Below are positions 1 to 6,855 of a stretch of 22,306 bases of DNA, piece after piece. Source of the DNA: Clostridium sp. CAG:253. GTDB taxonomy: Bacteria > Bacillota > Clostridia > Lachnospirales > Lachnospiraceae. The position numbers and the translations under genes were made by a program. The stretch is from contig FR887287.1 in the NCBI GenBank assembly GCA_000436755.1, forward strand, positions 6,841 to 29,146, in the 5' to 3' direction. Below the pieces are notes generated by a model, which ran no database searches, had not been told where the DNA came from, and saw only the letters and a program-made list of their open reading frames with translations. The first letter of the stretch is position 1; the number at the start of each line of letters is the position of its first letter.

Positions 1-2
1 CC

Positions 3-545
3 AGTGCTAAGGCACTGGCGACAGCGACTGCAATAGCCGGAGTTACAGGAATTGAACCGCTTATAAAAGGTGTTCAGTATGTAATACTTGCAATAATGGC
101 ATTTGAAGAGTCATGTATAGATGTTGCGGCACTCCTTGACGGCAGGCAGATTCCCGTTTTGAAAAAAATGACTGATATAAAGATAACATATGAGGAAATA
201 TGTCTAGCTACAGGAGAATTATTACAAAGTAAAGCAAAACAATATGAAAAAAGCGATGGAAAGCTTGCATCAAAGTATATTGACTACAAAGAATACTTAT
301 TTTGTTTTGCAGCATTGGTGTCAACACAAAAGATTAGAACAAGAATGTTTGATATTATCCAGTTTGATTTGAGAAAAAGATATAACGAAAGTTTTCGTAT
401 TTATGATTGTATTGTGGCAGCAGATTTTGAAATAGCATATGAAATGAAGTTTATATTTCCTTATATGTGGAAAATTTACGGAAAAAATTTGAAATTCACA
501 AAGTTTGAAAGGCGGGTGATTACAAGTTACGGATATGAGAGATAA
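3..545 (+). CDS. DUF5702 domain protein, C-terminal part (5' end outside window)
   Basis: The reading frame is open from the first bases of the window to the TAA at 543-545, so about 180 C-terminal residues are present and the start is missing. An Ala-rich stretch is followed by a hydrophobic helix (around VQYVILAIMAFEES), then a Leu/Lys segment of the form LLDGRQIPVLKK, and a block around YIDYKEYLFCFAAL. This pattern matches the C-terminus of the DUF5702 family, whose members sit beside TadE-like and prepilin peptidase genes in Lachnospiraceae Tad-like loci. The molecular role of DUF5702 is not known; export and a role at the envelope with the pilus machinery are inferred from context. The gene overlaps the next one by 11 bases, which suggests translational coupling. 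The family call rests on motif memory and could be tested by a profile search. Confidence 0.75.
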   Translation, partial: SAKALATATAIAGVTGIEPLIKGVQYVILAIMAFEESCIDVAALLDGRQIPVLKKMTDIKITYEEICLATGELLQSKAKQYEKSDGKLASKYIDYKEYLFCFAALVSTQKIRTRMFDIIQFDLRKRYNESFRIYDCIVAADFEIAYEMKFIFPYMWKIYGKNLKFTKFERRVITSYGYER

Positions 546-1251
546 GACCGGATATAACAAGCAGAAAAAGTGGGATTTAAAAGCATCTGTTACAGTTGAA
601 GCTTCGTTATGTGTACCGTTATTTTTTATTATGGTATTCTCATTTTTTTATGAATTTAATGTCTTGTTTGAAGTGAATAAAAATCATATTCAACTTGCAG
701 ATGCCGCAGCGGATTATTCTGTATATGGGACAAAAACAGATACATTGAAAAGTATATTTGGTAACAGTCACATTATAATGTGGTCTGAAAATGAAGGATA
801 TAAAATATGTTTCATGAGATACAAGATGAAAAATCCTGTTTTGTCAGGCAGGCTTACTAACCATAGGATTTATCAAAGAATTGTTTTGAGTGATTATAAG
901 GGAAAAAGTATGTGTTCTGATGCAGAAGAGTCAGAGAGAACCGTTTATATTACAGAAAGCGGAAGTGTTTATCATGACTATTTTGACTGCACATATTTGA
1001 ACCCAAGCATTCAGAGAGTTTCAGTAAAAATTATTGATAAAAAAAGAAATTCATCCGGAGGAAAGTATAAAAAATGCGAATTTTGTTACAGAACAGAGGA
1101 TGGTTTAAATACTTACGTTTATATAACAACTTATGGAGACAGGTATCATTGTACTAAAAAATGTCATGGAATAAAAAGATATGTAAGAAAAGTAAAAATA
1201 TCGGAAATAGGCGGTATGCCTGAATGCAGCAAATGTAAAGGGAGGGGGTGA
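535..1251 (+). CDS. TadE-like pseudopilin with two C-terminal Cys/His modules
   Basis: This is a 238-residue protein. Residues 17-45 hold a class III prepilin-like segment: a basic N-terminus, then SVTVEAS with the Glu typical of pilin-like helices, then a hydrophobic stretch. That fits a TadE-type minor pseudopilin processed by the A24 peptidase encoded just downstream. The middle (50-130) is unremarkable. The C-terminus contains two copies of a module built as VYIT-x6-H-x4-C followed by CxxC: H147, C152, C181, C184, and H205, C210, C231, C234. Each copy could bind a metal ion such as zinc, which is inference. The only in-frame ATG after the last upstream stop (517-519) is at 535, so the start is firm, although the best SD-like run (AAAGGCGGG, 508-516) lies about 18 bases upstream. 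Overlap with the preceding gene supports coupling. Typical TadE proteins are shorter and lack this tail. Confidence 0.78.
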   Translation: MRDKTGYNKQKKWDLKASVTVEASLCVPLFFIMVFSFFYEFNVLFEVNKNHIQLADAAADYSVYGTKTDTLKSIFGNSHIIMWSENEGYKICFMRYKMKNPVLSGRLTNHRIYQRIVLSDYKGKSMCSDAEESERTVYITESGSVYHDYFDCTYLNPSIQRVSVKIIDKKRNSSGGKYKKCEFCYRTEDGLNTYVYITTYGDRYHCTKKCHGIKRYVRKVKISEIGGMPECSKCKGRG

Positions 1252-1260
1252 TAAGGTTAT

Positions 1261-1686
1261 ATGTTTGTAAGTATTATATTATTTTTATGCATCGGGATAT
1301 GTACAATAACTGATATTTTAAGAAAAACAGTTGATATAAGGGTACTATTGGCGTTTTCGTTAATTCTTGCAGTTTGCTGCTATTTTGAAAAAAATTATAA
1401 TATTGAAAGTTTTGTGGCAGGCATCGGTATTAGCATTCTGATGGCAGGCATTTCGATTTTAAGTAGGGGAGCTGTAGGAATGGGAGATGTATGTCTTTAT
1501 TCAATTATAATATGTTTTATTGGTGTTCAAAAAGGGATTTTTGTGATTTTCTTATCCATTGCATTTGCTTTTTTTGCGGCGTTATTTCTTGTTATTGTTA
1601 AGAGAAAAAAGAAGGACTATGAGATGCCTCTTGTTCCGTTTGTGCTGGCTGCGTATTTATTTAGTTTGTTTGAAAATATAGCTTGA
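1261..1686 (+). CDS. A24 family prepilin peptidase (TadV/CpaA-like)
   Basis: This 141-residue polytopic membrane protein is almost all hydrophobic. It carries the two aspartates expected of the GxGD aspartyl protease family: D18 in the first loop (TITD) and D76 in GMGD (73-76). The C-terminal MPLVPFVLAAYL resembles the conserved end of A24 peptidases. At about 140 residues it is the short form seen in Tad loci, which lacks the N-methylase domain of full-length type IV prepilin peptidases. It should cleave the leaders of Flp-type pilins and of the TadE-like proteins on either side of it, at the cytoplasmic face of the membrane. The start ATG at 1261 lies 12 bases after a GGAGGGGG site (1241-1248), and an in-frame stop at 1252-1254 excludes any earlier start. 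It follows the upstream gene by 9 bases, so it is in the same operon. Confidence 0.85.
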   Translation: MFVSIILFLCIGICTITDILRKTVDIRVLLAFSLILAVCCYFEKNYNIESFVAGIGISILMAGISILSRGAVGMGDVCLYSIIICFIGVQKGIFVIFLSIAFAFFAALFLVIVKRKKKDYEMPLVPFVLAAYLFSLFENIA

Positions 1687-1724
1687 ATTTAAAGTAAACT
1701 TGAAAATAAAAAAGGGGTTTTGGA

Positions 1725-2267
1725 ATGCATAAAAGATACGAGATTTCTGCAAATTATACAGTTGAAGCAGCATTTGTTGTTCCGATAGTACTTGGAATGA
1801 TTTTTTCAATGATATATATGTTGTTTGTATTGCATGATAAGGTTATATTACATGAAAATATAAGGTACAACGTGATATGTATAGATGAGAACGATGGAAA
1901 TTATAAAAAGATATCGAACGAAAAAACATCATATGAAAAAACGTCACATGAAAAAGCAATGGATAAAAAAGCATCGGATAAAAAAATATCAAATGATAAA
2001 AATTTGAGTAAAAATAATTCAAAAAAATTTTTAAGTGAAAAAATCATGACTAAAGAGTCTGTTTCAAGAAATTTAAGAATATTTAGGGTGACAAAATTAA
2101 AATGCAATGTTGGAAAAACATATATAAAAACGGAAGTTAAAGCAGTTTCTAAAATGGATATTCCAGTTATAGGTTATTTTATGAGAAAGACAAAGAAAAT
2201 TTGTATCAAAACAAAATATTTGATGGTTAAGCCTGAGACAATGGTGAGATATAGAAAAAATGTATAA
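1725..2267 (+). CDS. TadE-like pseudopilin with a Lys/Ser repeat linker
   Basis: The product is 180 residues. Residues 8-38 repeat the prepilin-like plan of the earlier TadE protein: ANYTVEAAFVVP, with Glu14 at the head of a hydrophobic helix running to about residue 38. From residue 63 to 97 there are seven copies of a 5-residue unit of the form x-S-[NYHD]-[ED]-K, giving a very hydrophilic Lys-rich linker. The C-terminal part (110-180) is basic, with a short hydrophobic stretch around MDIPVIGYFM. It is probably an exported minor pseudopilin or assembly factor processed by the peptidase encoded directly upstream. An AAAAAGGGG run about 10 bases upstream serves as the ribosome binding site. 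The repeat is unlike the rest of the gene and looks like a DNA minisatellite kept in frame. Confidence 0.7.
   Translation: MHKRYEISANYTVEAAFVVPIVLGMIFSMIYMLFVLHDKVILHENIRYNVICIDENDGNYKKISNEKTSYEKTSHEKAMDKKASDKKISNDKNLSKNNSKKFLSEKIMTKESVSRNLRIFRVTKLKCNVGKTYIKTEVKAVSKMDIPVIGYFMRKTKKICIKTKYLMVKPETMVRYRKNV
1911..2015 (+). repeat. 15-bp in-frame tandem repeat, 7 copies
   Basis: Seven consecutive 15-base units lie inside the second TadE-like gene, each encoding a pentapeptide: ISNEK, TSYEK, TSHEK, AMDKK, ASDKK, ISNDK, NLSKN. Copies 2 and 3 are nearly identical in DNA (ACATCATATGAAAAA and ACGTCACATGAAAAA); later copies have drifted. The unit length keeps the frame, so gain or loss of copies would only change linker length. 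Confidence 0.9.
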
Positions 2268-2301
2268 TGCACAAAAGATATAAGCAAAAAAGGGGGGCTA
2301 A

Positions 2302-3444
2302 ATGGAATATAAGAAAAAAGATGGAATTTCGGGAGTTTATATTGTATTTGAAATTGATTGTGCCAGTGAGGAGTCGGTTGAAGCAAAGATGCTTCAAAAC
2401 AATAATATTTGTGGATTGCTTGCGTGTGATTTCAGGTATGAGGACAACAGAACATATATTTATTATGATACAACTGATAAAATGGCAGTTTCAGATATAA
2501 TGAAAGAGGGGAAGATGACATATGATATTTTGAAAGAAATATATACAGCTATTGCGGAAATATTGAAAAGCTGTCAGAAGTATCTTATATCTGCGGATTC
2601 GGTTTTGCTAAATAAGGATTTGATATTTGGAAATCGTAAATATAAAAATCTTAAATTTTGCGTTTTACCCGGGTTAAATTGTTCGTTTAGAAAACAGATT
2701 AAGGAATTGACCGAAGACTTTATGAAAATAACAGACCATTGTGATAAAAAGTGTGTAGAATTTATGTATGGTATATATGATATTGTCTCAACAGACAACT
2801 TTAATATGGTTGATATTGAGGAATTTTTGAAGGAAAGACAATATCCGGATGATGTTTCACAATATTCAGATGAGACGTCATGGTATCAGAATGATACATC
2901 ACGGTATTCAGATGAGATGTCACGGTATCAGAATGATACATCACGGTATCCGGATGAGGCATCATGGTATTCGGATGAAGTATCACAATTTTCGGATAAG
3001 ACATCACAAAGAAAGAAATCTAATATTTTTGCGGATGAAAATGACGGTGTTAATGTCTTTTCCAAGAGTAAAGAAAAGGATAATGCGGGTGATTATGACA
3101 AGAGTGAATGTTTTTTACTGGTGAGAGAAAATAAAAAAAATAATTTTTTTAAAGAGTTTGTGCCGGAAATAATAAATATAAAAAAGAATCTATCTTTTAG
3201 CGGAGACATGGGAAGTATAGTTCATATCGGGCGCAGTCGTGATAATGATATTGTGTTTCCACAAAATTATATAAGCAGAAAGCATGCCGTACTTGAAGCG
3301 GATGAGAATTTTTTATATGTTACGGACAAAGGGTCATGCAATGGGACTTTAGTTAATGGAGAAAGAATTGCCGCAAATGTAAAAACAAGATGCAGGGTTC
3401 AGGATGAAATTACATTTGCGGATATATGTTTCGTTGTTGTTTGA
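2302..3444 (+). CDS. DUF6382-FHA domain protein with heptapeptide repeats
   Basis: This 380-residue protein is predicted cytoplasmic. Residues 1-175 resemble DUF6382, a domain usually found N-terminal to an FHA domain in Firmicutes. Residues 180-235 are eight copies of a 7-residue repeat of the form [QRW]Y-x-[DN]-[DE]-x-S. Residues 300-380 form an FHA phosphothreonine-binding domain with all hallmark residues: G310-R311, S325-R326 and H328, N347-G348-T349, and N352-G353. FHA proteins recognise phosphorylated partners; in Tad-like loci this probably links Ser/Thr phosphorylation to pilus assembly, which is inference from position. A GGGGGG site seven bases before the ATG at 2302 fixes the start, and the gene follows the TadE-like gene by 34 bases. 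It is the last visible gene of the cluster. A shorter ATG-initiated frame at 2267 overlaps in another frame and is not the gene. Confidence 0.85.
   Translation: MEYKKKDGISGVYIVFEIDCASEESVEAKMLQNNNICGLLACDFRYEDNRTYIYYDTTDKMAVSDIMKEGKMTYDILKEIYTAIAEILKSCQKYLISADSVLLNKDLIFGNRKYKNLKFCVLPGLNCSFRKQIKELTEDFMKITDHCDKKCVEFMYGIYDIVSTDNFNMVDIEEFLKERQYPDDVSQYSDETSWYQNDTSRYSDEMSRYQNDTSRYPDEASWYSDEVSQFSDKTSQRKKSNIFADENDGVNVFSKSKEKDNAGDYDKSECFLLVRENKKNNFFKEFVPEIINIKKNLSFSGDMGSIVHIGRSRDNDIVFPQNYISRKHAVLEADENFLYVTDKGSCNGTLVNGERIAANVKTRCRVQDEITFADICFVVV
2839..3006 (+). repeat. 21-bp in-frame tandem repeat, 8 copies
   Basis: Eight contiguous 21-base units lie in the FHA gene and encode QYPDDVS, QYSDETS, WYQNDTS, RYSDEMS, RYQNDTS, RYPDEAS, WYSDEVS and QFSDKTS. 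Copies alternate between SDE and QND types, which suggests that part of the array grew by duplication of a 42-base pair of units. Unit length preserves the reading frame. The region is open in several frames because the unit has no stop in them. Confidence 0.93.
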
Positions 3445-3476
3445 AATTGAAAAATTGTTAAATCCGAAAAGTAAAT

Positions 3477-3530
3477 CAAAATTAAAAAGATATTCAAAAT
3501 TAAAAAGGTATTTAAAATTAAAAGAACATT
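3477..3530. repeat. 18-bp AT-rich imperfect tandem repeat, 3 copies
   Basis: Three adjacent 18-base units lie between the convergent FHA and lipoprotein genes: CAAAATTAAAAAGATATT, CAAAATTAAAAAGGTATT and TAAAATTAAAAGAACATT. They follow the FHA stop codon and code for nothing. No clear hairpin terminator is seen in 3445-3573. Confidence 0.7.
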
Positions 3531-3573
3531 TAAATTTGCAATATTTTAAAGCTAAAAAATTAAAACAGTAAAG

Positions 3574-4011
3574 CTATTTAAAAACAATTGATTTATTGAT
3601 GTATTCTGTTTTTACAACAATATATGGATAACTTTTGGTTTTTGATTTTGTTTCATTTTTTGGACCATATAATTCTGTGTCAAATACTATATAGTTGTCA
3701 GAGAGATAAAGTTCATTGACTGTTATGCTAAACTCTGGAGAGAGCTGTTTTCCATAGCCTTTAACTATATATAATTCACCTTCACAGGAAAAACTTAGTT
3801 CAAAAGCAGAGTCTTTGCGTTCTTTTATCATTTTCCGCAGTTCTTTTGGAATTTCATTTCCTGTTACCACAGTATAATCAATATCTTTGGTTTTGGGGTA
3901 ATCGTTATCTGCAGCACAGCCATTTAAGCAAAATAAAGAAAACAGCATTATTATAAGGGTGCAGATTAATATTTGAATTCGGTGAAATGAGGTTTTTTTT
4001 CGATTAAACAT
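3574..4011 (-). CDS. Putative lipoprotein, PrcB-like C-terminal domain
   Basis: The product is 145 residues. A basic N-terminus, a hydrophobic stretch (13-29) and a lipobox LNGC with Cys32 indicate a type II signal peptide, so the mature protein should be a lipid-anchored surface lipoprotein. The remainder, from about residue 45, resembles the PrcB-like C-terminal domain: a strand ending in GYG, then FSITVNELYLSDN, then PYIVVKTEY. In related proteins the loop usually reads GGYS; here it reads EFS, so the most conserved part is altered. The function is unknown; the family was named for a protein associated with the surface protease PrtP in Treponema, and no such protease is next to it here. 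The start is supported by an AGGTGAGG site (4019-4026 on the opposite strand). It converges on the FHA gene and diverges from glgP. Confidence 0.6.
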   Translation of the reverse strand: MFNRKKTSFHRIQILICTLIIMLFSLFCLNGCAADNDYPKTKDIDYTVVTGNEIPKELRKMIKERKDSAFELSFSCEGELYIVKGYGKQLSPEFSITVNELYLSDNYIVFDTELYGPKNETKSKTKSYPYIVVKTEYINKSIVFK

Positions 4012-4179
4012 AAGATTACCTCACCTTTATTTATCAATAAATAATTATGAATAAAATATTGGATATATGCATAGTTTTAAGGTGTTTCGGCAATTTTTTT
4101 GAAGAGAAGCCATGATAAAAAAATGAATATTTTAATAAAATATGGAGTAAATAAAAAAGGTGCGTAGCAAGGAGTTTCG

Positions 4180-4208
4180 TTGATTTTTGAGGGTTTGTGG
4201 TTTATAAT
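4180..4208 (+). promoter_or_regulatory. Vegetative-type promoter of glgP
   Basis: TTGATT (4180-4185) and TATAAT (4203-4208) are separated by 17 bases. This is a near-consensus housekeeping promoter with a start site expected near 4215. It leaves a 5' leader of about 45 bases before the AGGAGG site at 4241-4246. The rest of the 247-base gap between the divergent genes is plain AT-rich DNA in which no operator or riboswitch was recognised. Confidence 0.75.
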
Positions 4209-4258
4209 GGTAAATGTAAGACAGAGTCGGTTGTAATATCAGGAGGATAATAAAAAGT

Positions 4259-6721
4259 ATGAAGGAATTGAACAAGGTAGAGTTTAAAAAAGAAGTTGAG
4301 GATTATTTAAAAGTTTTATTCAGAAAGTCTATCAGTGAGGCTGACGAGCAGCAGAAATTTCAGGCAGTGGCATATGCCGTTAAAGATTTTATTGTGGATC
4401 AGTGGATGGCTACACATAGAACTTACGAGGAACAGGATGTAAAGACAGTTTACTATCTGTCTATGGAGTTCCTTACGGGAAGAGCACTTGGAAATATTAT
4501 CATTAACTTAAAAGGAAATCAGGCAATCAAAGAAGCTATTGAAGAATTAGGAATGAATCTTGATGTTATAGAGGATCAGGAACCGGATGCAGCACTCGGA
4601 AATGGAGGACTTGGAAGACTTGCAGCATGTTTCCTTGATTCATTGTCAACATTAGGATATCCGGCATACGGATGCGGTATTCGTTATAAATACGGAATGT
4701 TTAAACAGGTTATTGAAAACGGTTATCAGATTGAGAGACCTGATGACTGGCTCAAATATGGAAATCCGTTTGAAATCAAGAGACCTGAATATGCCGTTGA
4801 GGTTAAGTTTGGCGGTTATGTTACTATACGAAAAGATGAGTGTGGACGAGATAAGTTTGTTCAGGAAAATTATCAGTCGGTAAGAGCAGTACCTTATGAC
4901 CTTCCGATTGTAGGTTACAACAACAACGTGGTAAATACTCTCAGAATTTGGGATGCAGAACCTATTGATACATTTAACCTTGATTCATTTGACAAGGGTG
5001 ATTATCAGAAAGCAGTAGAGCAGGAGAATCTTGCAAGAACTATCTGTGAGGTGCTTTATCCAAATGATAATCATATGGCAGGTAAAGAGCTCAGATTAAA
5101 ACAGCAGTATTTCTTTGTATCTGCAAGTATTCAGCGTGCAGTTAAAAAATACATGGAAAAACATGATGATATTCATAAAATTCATGAGAAAGTTGTATTC
5201 CAGTTAAACGATACACATCCTACAGTTACAGTTGCAGAACTTATGCGTATTCTTATGGATGAGTACAATCTTTCATGGGATGAGGCATGGGATATTACTA
5301 CAAAATCATGTGCTTATACAAATCATACAATTATGTCAGAGGCACTTGAAAAATGGCCTTTAGAGCTTTTCTCAAGACTTCTGCCTAGAATTTATCAGAT
5401 TATTGAGGAAATTAACAGAAGATTTGTGCTTCAGATTCAGGCTGCATATCCTGACGATAACAGCAAGGTAGAAAAGATGGCTATCATTTATGATGGTCAG
5501 GTTAAGATGGCACATCTTGCCATAGCAGCAAGCTTTTCGGTAAATGGTGTTGCAAAACTTCACACAGAAATTTTGAAGCATCAGGAACTTAAAGATTTTT
5601 ATGAGATGATGCCTGAGAAGTTTAACAATAAGACAAACGGTATCACACAGAGAAGATTTTTACTTCACGGAAATCCATTGCTTGCACAGTGGATTACAGA
5701 TAAAATAGGTGATGACTGGATTACAAACCTTAAACATCTTGATGAACTTTCTGTTTATGTTGATGATGAGCGCAGTCAGAAAGAATTTATGAACATTAAG
5801 TATAAGAATAAGGTGCGTCTTGCCAAATATATCAAAGAGCACAATGGAATTGAAGTAGACCCTCGTTCTATCTTTGATGTACAGGTAAAGCGATTACATG
5901 AGTATAAGCGTCAGCTCTTAAATATTCTTCATGTAATGTATCTTTACAATAAATTAAGGCAGAATCCGGGCATGGATTTTTATCCAAGAACATTTATATT
6001 CGGTGCAAAGGCATCTGCCGGATATCAGAGAGCAAAATCAATTATCAAACTTATCAACAGTGTTGGCGATGTTATCAATAATGATGCATCTATCAATGGA
6101 AAGATTAAGGTTGTATTTATTGAGAACTACAGAGTTTCAAATGCTGAGATAATTTTTGCGGCAGCAGATGTTTCAGAGCAGATTTCAACAGCAAGTAAAG
6201 AGGCATCAGGAACAGGAAACATGAAGTTTATGTTGAACGGTGCACTTACACTTGGGACTATGGATGGTGCAAATGTTGAGATAGTTGATGAAGTTGGAAA
6301 AGAAAATGCATTTATCTTTGGCCTTTCATCAGACGAAGTAATTGCATATGAGCATAATGGTCAGTATAACCCAAGAGATATTTATAATTCAGATGCAGAT
6401 ATACGTGCCGTACTTACACAGCTTGTAGACGGAACATATTCTCAGGGCAATTTTGAGGAGTTTAGAGACATTTATAATTCTCTCCTTGACGGACAGGGCG
6501 GCAGACCTGATATGTATTTTATACTCAAAGATTTCAGAATGTATGCTGAAGCTCAGGAAAAGGTTGAAGCTGCATATAAAGATGAAAAGAAATGGGCTCG
6601 CTCAGCTATGTTAAATACAGCAAAGAGCGGTAAATTCTCATCTGACAGAACTATTGAGGAGTATGCAAAGGAAATTTGGCATCTTAATAAAGTTAAGGTT
6701 GAAGTTACAGATGCAGACTAA
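4259..6721 (+). CDS. glgP: Glycogen/alpha-glucan phosphorylase
   Basis: This 820-residue cytoplasmic enzyme belongs to glycosyltransferase family 35. It releases glucose-1-phosphate from the non-reducing ends of glycogen or maltodextrin using phosphate and pyridoxal phosphate. The length is typical (E. coli GlgP is about 815). Hallmark blocks are present: DAALGNGGLGRLAACFLDS at about 110-128, NDTHPT from 317, KTNGITQRR, DVQVKRLHEYKRQ, and EASGTGNMKF, whose lysine (K656) is the expected Schiff-base residue for the cofactor. The tail GTMDGANVEI is also canonical. ATG 4259 follows an AGGAGG site by 12 bases. The gene has its own promoter and a strong terminator, so it is probably monocistronic and not in a glg operon. 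Sequence alone cannot separate glycogen from maltodextrin preference. Confidence 0.96.
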   Translation: MKELNKVEFKKEVEDYLKVLFRKSISEADEQQKFQAVAYAVKDFIVDQWMATHRTYEEQDVKTVYYLSMEFLTGRALGNIIINLKGNQAIKEAIEELGMNLDVIEDQEPDAALGNGGLGRLAACFLDSLSTLGYPAYGCGIRYKYGMFKQVIENGYQIERPDDWLKYGNPFEIKRPEYAVEVKFGGYVTIRKDECGRDKFVQENYQSVRAVPYDLPIVGYNNNVVNTLRIWDAEPIDTFNLDSFDKGDYQKAVEQENLARTICEVLYPNDNHMAGKELRLKQQYFFVSASIQRAVKKYMEKHDDIHKIHEKVVFQLNDTHPTVTVAELMRILMDEYNLSWDEAWDITTKSCAYTNHTIMSEALEKWPLELFSRLLPRIYQIIEEINRRFVLQIQAAYPDDNSKVEKMAIIYDGQVKMAHLAIAASFSVNGVAKLHTEILKHQELKDFYEMMPEKFNNKTNGITQRRFLLHGNPLLAQWITDKIGDDWITNLKHLDELSVYVDDERSQKEFMNIKYKNKVRLAKYIKEHNGIEVDPRSIFDVQVKRLHEYKRQLLNILHVMYLYNKLRQNPGMDFYPRTFIFGAKASAGYQRAKSIIKLINSVGDVINNDASINGKIKVVFIENYRVSNAEIIFAAADVSEQISTASKEASGTGNMKFMLNGALTLGTMDGANVEIVDEVGKENAFIFGLSSDEVIAYEHNGQYNPRDIYNSDADIRAVLTQLVDGTYSQGNFEEFRDIYNSLLDGQGGRPDMYFILKDFRMYAEAQEKVEAAYKDEKKWARSAMLNTAKSGKFSSDRTIEEYAKEIWHLNKVKVEVTDAD

Positions 6722-6743
6722 TTAGAATTATTTCTCATTTATT

Positions 6744-6785
6744 CCCCCGTTTTAGCTGCGAGAGCAGCAAACGGGGGATTTTTTG
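6744..6785 (+). terminator. Rho-independent terminator of glgP
   Basis: CCCCCGTTTTAGCTGC (6744-6759) pairs with GCAGCAAACGGGGG (6764-6777) around a GAGA tetraloop with a two-base bulge, followed by a T-run. It is the most GC-rich hairpin in the window. Confidence 0.92.
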
Positions 6786-6811
6786 ACCGAAAAGTTTTAT
6801 TGTGGTAAAAT
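6783..6811 (+). promoter_or_regulatory. Promoter of sppA, abutting the glgP terminator
   Basis: TTGACC (6783-6788) and TAAAAT (6806-6811) are separated by 17 bases. The -35 box begins inside the T-run of the glgP terminator, so termination and the next initiation share bases. The start site would fall near 6818. Confidence 0.6.
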
Positions 6812-6855
6812 TAACCATGTTGCAAGTAATAATATAGTAGGGAAAGGAAAATTCT

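Noticed and set aside
2267..2500. Separate short coding region beginning at ATG 2267
   Set aside because: It overlaps the FHA gene in another frame; the FHA gene has the better ribosome site and recognisable domains.
2839..3006. CRISPR-like array
   Set aside because: The 21-bp units are directly contiguous with no spacers, keep one reading frame and encode protein; there are no cas genes.
3445..3573. Terminator between the convergent FHA and lipoprotein genes
   Set aside because: Only weak AT pairing around AGCT motifs is present, without a stable stem and T-run.
4207..4236. Short ORF before glgP
   Set aside because: Its ATG overlaps the -10 box and lies upstream of the expected transcript start.
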